Part shown: positions 18,182 through 26,647 of the stretch, piece after piece
Numbering within the stretch: position 1 is the stretch's first letter
How the letters are laid out: the number at the start of each line of letters is the position of its first letter
Position numbers and translations under genes: made by a program
Assembly (NCBI RefSeq): GCF_900177815.1
Contig: NZ_FXAZ01000001.1
Location: 310,001 to 374,000 of the forward strand
DNA length: 64,000 nucleotides
Direction: 5' to 3'
Origin: Paenibacillus aquistagni
Lineage (GTDB): Bacteria > Bacillota > Bacilli > Paenibacillales > Paenibacillaceae
The notes under the pieces: model-generated
Seen by the model: only the letters and a program-made list of their open reading frames with translations
The model's database searches: none
Told to the model about the DNA's origin: nothing

Positions 18182-18454
18182 TTACGCTTGTGCAAGCAGA
18201 GCGTTCAATTTTTGTGCCAAGCGAGATTTCTTGCGGGCAGCTGCATTCTTGTGGATCAAGCCTTTAGTAACAGCTTTATCCAACTTCTTAGACGCCAAAG
18301 CTACGGCTGTCTGAGCAGCTTCCGTTTCGTTATTAGTCAAAGCAGCATCTGCAGCTTTAACTGCTGTACGAAGTGCGGATTTTTGGGAAGCGTTAAGCAT
18401 GCGACGTTTGTCGGATGACTTTACGCGTTTAACAGCGGATTTAATGTTTGGCAT
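18182..18454 (-). CDS. rpsT: 30S ribosomal protein S20
   Basis: A 90-residue basic helical protein that binds 16S rRNA in the body of the 30S subunit. The S20 signature [12 protein letters not shown]...[17 protein letters not shown] is complete and it ends in the usual [12 protein letters not shown]. The ATG at 18454 has GGAGGTG seven bases upstream. It is transcribed opposite to its neighbours from its own promoter, as in B. subtilis, where rpsT also lies between holA and gpr. Confidence 0.97.
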   Translation of the reverse strand: MPNIKSAVKRVKSSDKRRMLNASQKSALRTAVKAADAALTNNETEAAQTAVALASKKLDKAVTKGLIHKNAAARKKSRLAQKLNALLAQA

Positions 18455-18538
18455 TGCTTTCACCTCCGTTGCATCGTAGTGCGACAACAGAATCCATTTT
18501 CGAATATAATAAAATGAAAAGGATTCACAACTTAAAGT

Positions 18539-18567
18539 ATTCTATCATGATGTATATTAAATTGCAA
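18539..18567 (-). promoter_or_regulatory. Sigma-A promoter of rpsT
   Basis: Read on the reverse strand, TTGCAA (18567-18562) and TAGAAT (18544-18539) are separated by 17 bases, giving a leader of about 80 bases before rpsT. Confidence 0.7.
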
Positions 18568-18643
18568 TACATAACCCGCTTGAACTCGCGATTTGGAAGG
18601 GGATTCACATGTGCTGTCATTTTGCTCTCGGGCTGCTTGTGCA

Positions 18644-18673
18644 GAATAACTTTCTTTTATGTAACGCAAAATA
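18644..18673 (+). promoter_or_regulatory. Possible sigma-G/F promoter of gpr
   Basis: GAATA (18644-18648) and CAAAATA (18667-18673) are 18 bases apart, resembling the forespore sigma pattern (GAATA-like -35, CATNNTA-like -10). Forespore expression is expected for a germination protease gene. Confidence 0.45.
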
Positions 18674-18708
18674 GATGGGAATAGAGTTAGCTTACGGGAG
18701 GAACAGCA

Positions 18709-19710
18709 ATGACAGTGGATCTAAAAGCTTATTCTGTGCGGACAGACCTGGCTCTGGAGGCTAGAGAACTTGTTCAGCCAGATGCACATATTCCGATTCC
18801 GGGAGTATTCGAGGATGTGAAGGAGGAAGCGGGAATCAAGGTAACCCGCATTCATGTTCAAAATGAAGAAGGCGCGCGTGCAATCGGCCGTCTTCAAGGG
18901 CGATACCTGACCCTTGAAGTGCCTTCTTTGCGGCGCAAAGACTCAAAGCTGCAGGACCGTGTCGCAACAAAATTTGCTCAGCTTTTTGCAGATTACCTAA
19001 AGGAAGTAGGCGTACAAGAAAATCACAAGGTGCTTATCGTAGGACTGGGCAACTGGAATGTTACGCCGGATGCGCTTGGACCAATGGTTGTAGAGAACGT
19101 GCTTGTGACCAGACACTACTTCGAGCTTATGCCTGATCAAGTAAGTCCAGGATATCGGCAAGTTAGCGCAGTGGCGCCAGGAGTGCTTGGCATTACGGGC
19201 ATCGAATCCAGCGAGATTGTTCAAGGCATCGTGGAGAAATCAAAGCCTGATGTTATTATTGCGATTGATGCGCTTGCTTCCAAGTCCTTGGAGCGCGTCA
19301 ATACGACCATTCAAGTAGCGGATATCGGCATCCATCCGGGATCGGGCATAGGGAATAAACGCAAAGGGCTGACAAAGGAACTGCTCGGCATTCCTTGCAT
19401 AGCCATTGGCGTCCCGACAGTATGCTATGCTTCCACCATTGTAAACAATGCGATTGAGATGATGAAGTCGCACTTTGCGCAGGAGACAGACCAAACAAGA
19501 GATATCCTTGGCATGCTGGATGATATTAGCGAGGATGAGCGCTTGGCTTTGGTTAAAGAGGTGCTTCAGCCTTTAGGCCATGACCTGATTGTGACGCCTA
19601 AGGAAGTGGATGAGTTCATTGAGGATATGGGCAATATTATCGCCAGCGGGCTTAATGCTGCTCTACATGAAGCGGTTGATAATAGCAATGTGGCGGCATA
19701 TACCCATTAA
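18709..19710 (+). CDS. gpr: Germination protease GPR
   Basis: Degrades small acid-soluble spore proteins during germination. The 333-residue protein contains SVRTDLALEA near residues 8-17, the region where the GPR zymogen is processed, and this resembles the cleavage site in its own SASP substrates. The family body is evident in VLIVGLGNWNVTPDALGP and IHPGSGIGNKRKGLTKE. GGGAGGA precedes the ATG. In B. subtilis gpr is directly followed by spoIIP; here an NRPS gene lies between them. Confidence 0.96.
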   Translation: MTVDLKAYSVRTDLALEARELVQPDAHIPIPGVFEDVKEEAGIKVTRIHVQNEEGARAIGRLQGRYLTLEVPSLRRKDSKLQDRVATKFAQLFADYLKEVGVQENHKVLIVGLGNWNVTPDALGPMVVENVLVTRHYFELMPDQVSPGYRQVSAVAPGVLGITGIESSEIVQGIVEKSKPDVIIAIDALASKSLERVNTTIQVADIGIHPGSGIGNKRKGLTKELLGIPCIAIGVPTVCYASTIVNNAIEMMKSHFAQETDQTRDILGMLDDISEDERLALVKEVLQPLGHDLIVTPKEVDEFIEDMGNIIASGLNAALHEAVDNSNVAAYTH

Positions 19711-19734
19711 TATTTTTTCTGATGCAACAATGTT

Positions 19735-19760
19735 ACATGATTCGTCATGTTTTGGTTTTT
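19735..19760 (+). terminator. gpr terminator with UUCG loop
   Basis: ACATGA-TTCG-TCATGT forms a six-bp stem capped by a stable UUCG tetraloop and is followed by TTTGGTTTTT. It separates gpr from the NRPS gene, so the NRPS is unlikely to depend on the gpr promoter. Confidence 0.7.
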
Positions 19761-19771
19761 CATCCTAAATA

Positions 19772-19801
19772 TTGACAATTATTTCAACCGTGTGCTTCAA
19801 T
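19772..19801 (+). promoter_or_regulatory. Possible sigma-A promoter of the NRPS gene
   Basis: A consensus TTGACA (19772-19777) is followed 18 bases later by TTCAAT (19796-19801). The -10 match is only fair. It lies just after the gpr terminator and about 35 bases before the NRPS start. Confidence 0.5.
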
Positions 19802-19834
19802 ACACATACATCCAAGCAAGGAGGTATTGTATTG

Positions 19835-22800
19835 ATGAACACGGTTGAACGTTATCCTTTAACGGCCCCTCAGCAGCGGATATGGTATTTGGAACAGCTG
19901 TATCCGAACACAAGCATAGGTGTAATATCCGTTATGCTTCGCTTAAGGTCCAAAACAGACCGCTTAGACCCTGTCAAGCTGGAGCAATGCGTGCATCGAA
20001 TACTAGAACGCAATGATAGCTTACGATTGCGCATTGTGGACCAACAGGGCTCACCGCCCTATCAGTACGTTCATTCTTATCATCCATCCTCACTTCCGCA
20101 GCTCGATATGACAGGGTTAACTCCAATAGAGCTAGAGACATGGCTCAGACAAAGATCGAACGAACCGATGGAATGGAATGATGCGCCTCTTTATGAATTT
20201 ACGATTCTAACAAGACCCCACGACCTTCTGTTATACTTTCGCCTTCACCATATCATCTCAGACGGAATCACCATCCACCAGTTTATTGACGAATTAATTA
20301 CAATCTATTGCTTGCCCCATGATTCGGCACCATGCCTTTATCCTGCAAGGCCATCCTACCTCACGTACATGCGCAACGAGACGCTTTATAATGAATCAAA
20401 GCGAAAAGAGCAAGATAAGCAGTTCTGGCTCAGTTATATGCAGAGACATCAATTAGATGAGCGTGAACAAGCGGAGTCCGCGGTCACTCGTGTGCTTCAT
20501 CCTGCTGCCGATCGACATATGGCAGTTCTTCCTTCCTCTATTGCCAAACGGCTGTATGAGCAGTGTGAACATTACCAATGGAGTCTTGCGTCCTTTTTTA
20601 CAGCGATGCTGCTTCTGCATCAATCGATCCATACCCAACATTCATTGTCTACCATTGGACTTACCATAAGCAACCGAACGGGACGAGAGGAAAAAGAGAT
20701 GCCCGGGATGTGCGTCAGCATTCTTCCTATGCAGATGAACGTGCAGGAGCACCGAACGGCTGCCTCCTTTATTACGGCAGTCGCACGTGAGCAGTTCAAG
20801 CTGGTGCGCCATCAGCGCTATCCGTACAACGAGCTCGTAACGCTTCTGCGGGAGGAAGCAGGCATAGAGCCGCCTCTATTCACAACAGCTATTGAATACC
20901 GTGTGACGGATTGTTTGAACCTTCATGGGAATCCTGTGCTGGAATATGAATGGGAGCATATGCACTCCGGGTATGAGGAGAATGACCTGCTCTTGCGAGT
21001 CCATCAGGTGAAGGAAAGCGAAGCCATTCATTTGGAGCTGGATTATCGCACGCATGCATATACCAAGGATGATATCGTTAGCATGGCGGAACAGCTGCTA
21101 TGGATAGCAGAGCAAATGGTGACTGCACCAGAGCAGTCACTGCAAGATATTGAGAGCTGCCCCACAGCGGATCGCCAGCTAATATCGGCATTTAATGCGA
21201 CCGAACAAGCAGTCGATCTGAATCATCATGTTGTCTCATTGTTTATTCAGCAAGCGAGCCGTACGCCAACAGCTCTTGCTGTTATTGGAGGGGGGATTCA
21301 GCTTACCTACAAGGAGCTCGATGAGAGGAGCAATCAGCTTGCCTATACGCTAATCAGCATGGGGGTAACAAGAGAATCCATCGTTGCCATCATGATGGGC
21401 AGGACACCTGATCTGCTCGTGTCTATGCTTGCGGTATGGAAGGCAGGAGGAGCATGTCTGCCCATTGATCCTATGTATCCGATTGGGAGGATTCATTATT
21501 TGATGGAGGATAGCGGTGCCATCGTGCTGATCACGGACCGTTCGGGAGCTGTAAGCGATCTTTTGCATGAGGGGATTGCATGCTGCTTTTTAACAGGAGC
21601 GTGGTGGGGCCAAGAAAGTGAACGGAATCGAACACAGGAAGATAACCGACGAGATGAACAGTCCGGCTCCATTATGGCTTTGCCGGATCTCTCTGCTTGC
21701 CAACTGGCTTACTTAATTTATACTTCTGGCTCAACAGGGGCACCCAAAGGGGTCATGATCGAGCACCGCTCTTTCAGCAATACGCTGCAGTGGAGGAGAC
21801 AGGAGTATGATTTTCAGGAGCAGCACGTGATCTTGCCGCTGTTGTCCAGTGCGTTTGATGGATTTTTGATCTCCTATTGGACACCGCTTCTTGCAGGCTG
21901 CTGCACGTTGCTGCCTACAGAAGATGAGCTCAAGGATCTAACTCTTATACAACCGCTGCTGAATCACTATGACGTAAGTCATCTTGTAGCAACGCCAACG
22001 CTGTATGAAGCAATGCTGGATAGAAGAGCCACGATGGATCTATCCAGCCTTCACCATGTGACGCTCGCTGGCGAGCGAATATCGAACAGGCTGCTCCATA
22101 AGTCGAAGGAGAGCTATCCGAAGCTCGAAGTGATTATTGAGTATGGACCAACAGAAAACAGTGTAGTTACAACTCTGCGTCGCCATGCTGCCCCAACTGA
22201 GCGATACAGCATTGGTCGTCCGGTAGCGAATCAACGTTTGTATGTCTTGGATGCGAATCGGAAGCTTAAGCCGATAGGGGCTGCAGGACAGCTGTATGTC
22301 GCAGGAGCAGGATTAGCTAGAGGCTATCATCGTCAGCCAGCACTTACAGAGGAACGCTTCCTTACTGGGGAAGAGGTGAGCAGACTCGGAGAAGAACGGC
22401 TGTATCAGACTGGAGACATCGCAGCTTGGCTGCCTAATGGCGAGCTTGAATTTATTGGGCGCGCGGATCACCAGATGAAGATTCGCGGCTACCGACTTGA
22501 GCTTGGAGAAATAGAGGCAGCGATTGCAGCGCTTCCTGATGTGGAGACTGCTGCCGTCATTGCCAACAGACAAAGCGAGGATCAGGAGCACAGACTGCTT
22601 GCCTTTGTCGTGCCGGTAGACGGCTTGCTGGACATAGAGCAATGCCGTTCGCTGCTGGAAAGACAGCTTCCGTCTTATATGCTTCCTTCGGCATGGATAA
22701 TCATCTCTCAAATGCCGATGACTGCTCACGGCAAGCGAGATGATCAAGCGCTGCTCTCCCTCGCTCAAGACTGGGCAGCCGATCTTGCCTATATTCCAGC

Positions 22801-24412
22801 AGCAACGTGGGAGGAGGAGCAACTCGTTCGAATATGGGAAGAGGTGCTTCACATCAATCCTATCGGAGTGGAAACCTCCTTTTGGGATCTCGGCGGGGAT
22901 TCGATTAAAGTCATGCACGTAACAGCGACTCTGCACGCAGCGGGATATGTATTAAGGGCACAGGATATGTATCGGTATCCGACGATTAGAATGCTCGCTC
23001 AGCGCATGATGAGAGCGCAGGACGAACATGCGGCAAGTCAGCTAATAGAAGGGGAAGTGCTGCTCACCCCCATTCAGCTCTGGTTCTGGACACAGTCTAT
23101 TCGCAATCGGGACTGGTGGAACCAAGCCTTTATGCTGAGGTTTCATGCACGATGCCATCTCCCGGCACTCACCCGCATGTTGGATCAGCTTGTCGCGCAT
23201 CATGATGCGCTGCGCATGGCTTTTGATCAGCAGCCGGATTCGGTTGTTCAACGCTACCGCAGCGTTGGAGATGGGGAGATGTACAGTCTGGACGTATATG
23301 ACCTTCGCAGCCATGCTAATCCACAGATGGAGATCAGAAGGCTTGCAACGATCGTACAACAGAAGACTAGGCTCGCTAGTGGCCCGCTTCTTGCAGCAGC
23401 ACTCTTTCAACTTCATGAAGAGGACAAGCTGCTTCTTACGATCCATCATCTGATCGTGGACGGATATTCATGGCGTTTGCTTCTAGAGGATGCCGCCGAT
23501 TGGTATGGACAAGCCCTGGTAGGCGCTCCGCTTGAATTAAAGGCAAAAACAAGCTCTTGTCAGCAGTGGTCCCAAGCTCTGCATCAGTATGCTGCGAGCG
23601 ACAAGCTGACGGAACAGCTAGCATATTGGAACGCTGTTGCCAGCTCGCCTAGAGGAACGCTGCCCATGAAGCGTACATGCGATTTGAATCGAATCGCGGA
23701 TACAGAGGTTGTGGGCTTTGCGTGCACGTCAAGCGAAACCAATGATCTGCTGCGCAATGTGCATATGAAGACAGGGATCGATACGATGCCGCTATTACTA
23801 GCAGCTCTTGGAATAGCATTGAGAGAGTGGAATGGGCTTGAGCATTTTCGATTGGATATCGCAGGTCATGGACGGCAGTTGGCCGAGTCGGAGTGTGATG
23901 TATCTCGAACGGTAGGCTGGTTTACATGCACCTATCCGCTGGAGATGAACTTGGTTGGGCTTGGTGACAGAGAAGTAGCAGAGGTTGTTAGAAAAGGGCT
24001 GGCTTTAGTTCCCGATCATGGGATAGGATATGGACTCCTGCGGCACATAAGAGAATCAGATGAAGAAGGATTTGAGCTCGTCAATGAGGAGGAGCCTGCT
24101 ATCTTTTTCAATTACATGGGTCAGTTCGGTCATGAGGCGGATAATGAATGGTTCGTGCTGGAGGAAGATGAATCTTTGCTTGGACAACTTCTAGATGGGG
24201 AGAACAAGAGATTTTACCCGCTTGAAGTCATCGCGAAGGTCGTCCAAGGCAAGCTTAAGGTAGTGATCGGTTACAGCCGCGAGCAAATATGCGCGCTTCG
24301 AATGTCGGAGCTTGCAAGCAGCTACAAGCGCCAATTGCTGCGAATGCTTCATGATTTGCTGATTGGACAACATAGGGAGGCAGGAAAGTCAGTACTTGAG
24401 CGCACTCTATAA
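19835..24412 (+). CDS. Single-module nonribosomal peptide synthetase (C-A-T-E)
   Basis: A 1525-residue protein with one complete module. The condensation domain (about residues 5-430) has LTAPQQRIW and active-site HHIISDG (138-144). The adenylation domain (about 445-985) has YTSGSTGAPKG (629-639), EYGPTE, YQTGD and the GRADHQMKIRGYRLELGEIE block. The carrier domain has WDLGGDSIKV with the phosphopantetheine serine at 1023. The last domain is an epimerase: HHLIVDGYSW (1204-1213), RTVGWFTCTYPL (1358-1369), PDHGIGYG and FNYMGQ. There is no thioesterase or reductase. ATG 19835 follows AAGGAGG; a TTG one codon earlier is possible. No other biosynthetic gene is near, so product release must depend on another protein. 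Codon use looks like that of the neighbours. Confidence 0.93.
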   Translation: MNTVERYPLTAPQQRIWYLEQLYPNTSIGVISVMLRLRSKTDRLDPVKLEQCVHRILERNDSLRLRIVDQQGSPPYQYVHSYHPSSLPQLDMTGLTPIELETWLRQRSNEPMEWNDAPLYEFTILTRPHDLLLYFRLHHIISDGITIHQFIDELITIYCLPHDSAPCLYPARPSYLTYMRNETLYNESKRKEQDKQFWLSYMQRHQLDEREQAESAVTRVLHPAADRHMAVLPSSIAKRLYEQCEHYQWSLASFFTAMLLLHQSIHTQHSLSTIGLTISNRTGREEKEMPGMCVSILPMQMNVQEHRTAASFITAVAREQFKLVRHQRYPYNELVTLLREEAGIEPPLFTTAIEYRVTDCLNLHGNPVLEYEWEHMHSGYEENDLLLRVHQVKESEAIHLELDYRTHAYTKDDIVSMAEQLLWIAEQMVTAPEQSLQDIESCPTADRQLISAFNATEQAVDLNHHVVSLFIQQASRTPTALAVIGGGIQLTYKELDERSNQLAYTLISMGVTRESIVAIMMGRTPDLLVSMLAVWKAGGACLPIDPMYPIGRIHYLMEDSGAIVLITDRSGAVSDLLHEGIACCFLTGAWWGQESERNRTQEDNRRDEQSGSIMALPDLSACQLAYLIYTSGSTGAPKGVMIEHRSFSNTLQWRRQEYDFQEQHVILPLLSSAFDGFLISYWTPLLAGCCTLLPTEDELKDLTLIQPLLNHYDVSHLVATPTLYEAMLDRRATMDLSSLHHVTLAGERISNRLLHKSKESYPKLEVIIEYGPTENSVVTTLRRHAAPTERYSIGRPVANQRLYVLDANRKLKPIGAAGQLYVAGAGLARGYHRQPALTEERFLTGEEVSRLGEERLYQTGDIAAWLPNGELEFIGRADHQMKIRGYRLELGEIEAAIAALPDVETAAVIANRQSEDQEHRLLAFVVPVDGLLDIEQCRSLLERQLPSYMLPSAWIIISQMPMTAHGKRDDQALLSLAQDWAADLAYIPAATWEEEQLVRIWEEVLHINPIGVETSFWDLGGDSIKVMHVTATLHAAGYVLRAQDMYRYPTIRMLAQRMMRAQDEHAASQLIEGEVLLTPIQLWFWTQSIRNRDWWNQAFMLRFHARCHLPALTRMLDQLVAHHDALRMAFDQQPDSVVQRYRSVGDGEMYSLDVYDLRSHANPQMEIRRLATIVQQKTRLASGPLLAAALFQLHEEDKLLLTIHHLIVDGYSWRLLLEDAADWYGQALVGAPLELKAKTSSCQQWSQALHQYAASDKLTEQLAYWNAVASSPRGTLPMKRTCDLNRIADTEVVGFACTSSETNDLLRNVHMKTGIDTMPLLLAALGIALREWNGLEHFRLDIAGHGRQLAESECDVSRTVGWFTCTYPLEMNLVGLGDREVAEVVRKGLALVPDHGIGYGLLRHIRESDEEGFELVNEEEPAIFFNYMGQFGHEADNEWFVLEEDESLLGQLLDGENKRFYPLEVIAKVVQGKLKVVIGYSREQICALRMSELASSYKRQLLRMLHDLLIGQHREAGKSVLERTL

Positions 24413-24461
24413 ACATATCAATTTTTAACAGAGAAAAGAGACAAGAATGGTTCTATCAAAT

Positions 24462-24565
24462 AAAAAGCCCTCATAGATTCTAGTAATAGCGAATCTTTCA
24501 CGTGCCCCTTGTTGCTCATGGAGTAGAGTTGAAGGAATCTGTCAGCTAGAAGAGGAGGGCTTTTT
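24462..24565 (+). repeat. Wide inverted repeat between NRPS and spoIIP
   Basis: AAAAAGCCCTC (24462-24472) and GAGGGCTTTTT (24555-24565) match perfectly over 11 bp, 82 bases apart. Inside, AGATTC (24475-24480) can pair with a nearby GAATC or with GAATCT at 24535-24540. The right arm ends in five T residues and contains the only purine-rich ribosome binding site (GAGGAGGG) of spoIIP. It may end the NRPS transcript and, if transcribed with spoIIP, mask its translation start. Confidence 0.6.
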
Positions 24566-24568
24566 GTT

Positions 24569-25852
24569 ATGAGATCAACGATCAAAACAATAAATATTGC
24601 ACGCTGGAAAAAGAAGTGGATGTCCATTCTCACAGCCGGCCGAACCTTTATTCTAATGGCTATTGCCTCAGCGGTATTCATCATTGTCGTAGGCGTAGGG
24701 GGAATATTAGAGCAAAAGGGCCAATCCTCCCCCTTTGCATCTATGAGAGGGATTACAGCTCAGCTATCCTCCAGCTTGTTCTCTAATATGCTGGCGATGG
24801 AGATTCCGACGATGGAAGGGGAAAAAAGTGAAGATGCGATCTCGATGAATCAGGTAAGCCAGATGCTGTTTCGATTAGCGACGAATGTAAGCCTGAACGA
24901 CCCAAGATCCTTGGTGGCAGGCGAACTCCCAGGCGCTGTGCGGGAAGTAGCAGTACCTCTGCGGCTTGGCACGGGCAATCAGGTGGCCAAGGGGCCAGAG
25001 GATCTAGCTCCTTCTGAGCAAGAAGCAGGAGCGGATAGTGACCTCTCTCACGGCGGCGCACCAAGTGATGATCCGACAGACGCTGTGGAACCAGTGAAGC
25101 CTGATTCTGAACCAGACAAGGAGCAGCCCGGTCAAGAGTCCGCTGATCAGGAGGGTAAGAATAAGCTTGTTTTCATTTATCATTCTCACAATCAAGAATC
25201 CTGGAAGCCGGAATTATCAAAGCCAACGAACAATCCCAATGATCCGAAGATCAATATTACGCTGGTAGGCAAACGAATGCAGCAGCAGTTGGAAAAGCAG
25301 GGCATAGGTACGCAGCACTCGAATGTCGACTACAAGTCAGCGATTAAAGATTACAATTGGAACCGATCCTATCAGTATTCGAATCAAACGGTCAAAAAGG
25401 CGATGGCGAACAATAAAGAGTTGGAATTTTTCTTTGACATCCATCGGGATTCCTCTAAGCGTGAGAATTCTACCGTGACGATAAATGGGAAAGACTATGC
25501 CAAAGTATACTTTATCATTGGTCACAAAAACCCAAATTGGAAGCAAAATGAGAACTTTGCTGCGAGCATACATGAGCGATTGGAAAATAAGTATCCAGGC
25601 ATCTCCAAGGGGATATGGGGAAAGACAGCAAGCACAGGCAATGGAGAGTACAATCAATCGCTATCCCCGAACAGCGTCATTATTGAAATCGGCGGCATTG
25701 AGAACACGTTAGAGGAAAATTATCGAACGGCCGACGTTCTGGCTGAATTAATCGCCGAGATCGTGCATGAGAAGCAAGGAACAAAGACGGTACAGCAAAC
25801 GAAAACGAAGGCCGACAATACCACAAGCTCAAAAGATAAAGCTAAATCGTAA
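24569..25852 (+). CDS. spoIIP: Stage II sporulation protein P
   Basis: A peptidoglycan amidase/endopeptidase of the DMP machine that drives forespore engulfment. The 427-residue protein has an N-terminal membrane anchor (about 28-48), a Pro/Glu/Asp-rich linker, and a catalytic domain beginning FIYHSHNQESWKPEL, with FFFDIHRDSS and VIIEIGGIENT as further conserved blocks (the H and E residues are the likely zinc ligands). The ATG lies close to the GAGGAGGG box. It is followed 50 bases later by yqxA, as in B. subtilis. Confidence 0.95.
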   Translation: MRSTIKTINIARWKKKWMSILTAGRTFILMAIASAVFIIVVGVGGILEQKGQSSPFASMRGITAQLSSSLFSNMLAMEIPTMEGEKSEDAISMNQVSQMLFRLATNVSLNDPRSLVAGELPGAVREVAVPLRLGTGNQVAKGPEDLAPSEQEAGADSDLSHGGAPSDDPTDAVEPVKPDSEPDKEQPGQESADQEGKNKLVFIYHSHNQESWKPELSKPTNNPNDPKINITLVGKRMQQQLEKQGIGTQHSNVDYKSAIKDYNWNRSYQYSNQTVKKAMANNKELEFFFDIHRDSSKRENSTVTINGKDYAKVYFIIGHKNPNWKQNENFAASIHERLENKYPGISKGIWGKTASTGNGEYNQSLSPNSVIIEIGGIENTLEENYRTADVLAELIAEIVHEKQGTKTVQQTKTKADNTTSSKDKAKS

Positions 25853-25902
25853 ATAGAGCGGTTTAGAAAACTTGATGTACGATCTGAAAAGGAGGAATCC
25901 GC

Positions 25903-26376
25903 ATGAAACGTTACATGACCCGATTATTGGCCCTGATCTTATTTCTTTGCATCGGCGTATTCATTGGCATGGAGCTGACTCAAGCAGGGATTGAGCGTAT
26001 TCAAGGACCGTTTGAGGATACGGTCATGGATCGCGGTTCTGTGCCGAGGACTCCTGATCAGGAAAATATCAAGCAAGCTCAGCAGGAGCAAACAAAAGAG
26101 GAGCAGCTTGCGCTTGCTGACAAAGAGCTTGAAGAACTGGAGCTTAGAATCAAGGCGCTGCGTGAACAGAAGCGGCAGGCTGGAAGTGAGGCATGGGATG
26201 ACGAATCTATCGAACAATTAGCACGAGAGCTGCAGGCGAAGGAGAACGAGCTTACCTTAAGTGCAGCCGAGGATGCGCCTGTCAATAAGCTTGCTGATCA
26301 AACGGCAGGATTGCTGCAGCATTTGTCAGAGGCGGGAATTAAGGCTGTTGTTGGCATGTTTGGAGGACTTTTCTAA
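25903..26376 (+). CDS. yqxA: YqxA family protein (DUF3679)
   Basis: A 157-residue protein of unknown function. An N-terminal membrane segment (about residues 7-25, LLALILFLCIGVFIGMEL) is followed by a charged coiled-coil region (about 58-115) and a short amphipathic C-terminal part ending AVVGMFGGLF. Position directly after spoIIP is the conserved yqxA location. AAAGGAGG precedes the ATG. It is probably cotranscribed with spoIIP and so made in sporulating cells. Confidence 0.8.
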   Translation: MKRYMTRLLALILFLCIGVFIGMELTQAGIERIQGPFEDTVMDRGSVPRTPDQENIKQAQQEQTKEEQLALADKELEELELRIKALREQKRQAGSEAWDDESIEQLARELQAKENELTLSAAEDAPVNKLADQTAGLLQHLSEAGIKAVVGMFGGLF

Positions 26377-26498
26377 TGAGGGAGCTTAGAGCAGCAGCTC
26401 TCATGCGGGTTTTCTTCTAATGCTGCTATGATGGTCTGAAGTGACTTCTTTTATTATTGAATGATCGTTCATATACACACGTGTTAGGGAGGCAGATG

Positions 26499-26520
26499 GG
26501 AGCCGAGAGGCTCCTTTTTT
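26499..26520 (+). terminator. Terminator of the spoIIP-yqxA operon
   Basis: GGAGCC-GAGA-GGCTCC followed by six T residues, a compact textbook intrinsic terminator 123 bases after yqxA. Confidence 0.9.
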
Positions 26521-26574
26521 GTGTTCATTCCCCCAATTGGCGAATGATTCCATGAAGTCAAAAAGTACCAAACA

Positions 26575-26603
26575 TTGATGTGAGGCGCCATCTTCGGTAT
26601 AAT
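26575..26603 (+). promoter_or_regulatory. Sigma-A promoter of lepA
   Basis: TTGATG (26575-26580) and TATAAT (26598-26603) are exactly 17 bases apart, 45 bases before the lepA start. Confidence 0.82.
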
Positions 26604-26647
26604 ATGTTGATTGAATAATTGGCCAGTAGTGGGGGTATGGATGACGA

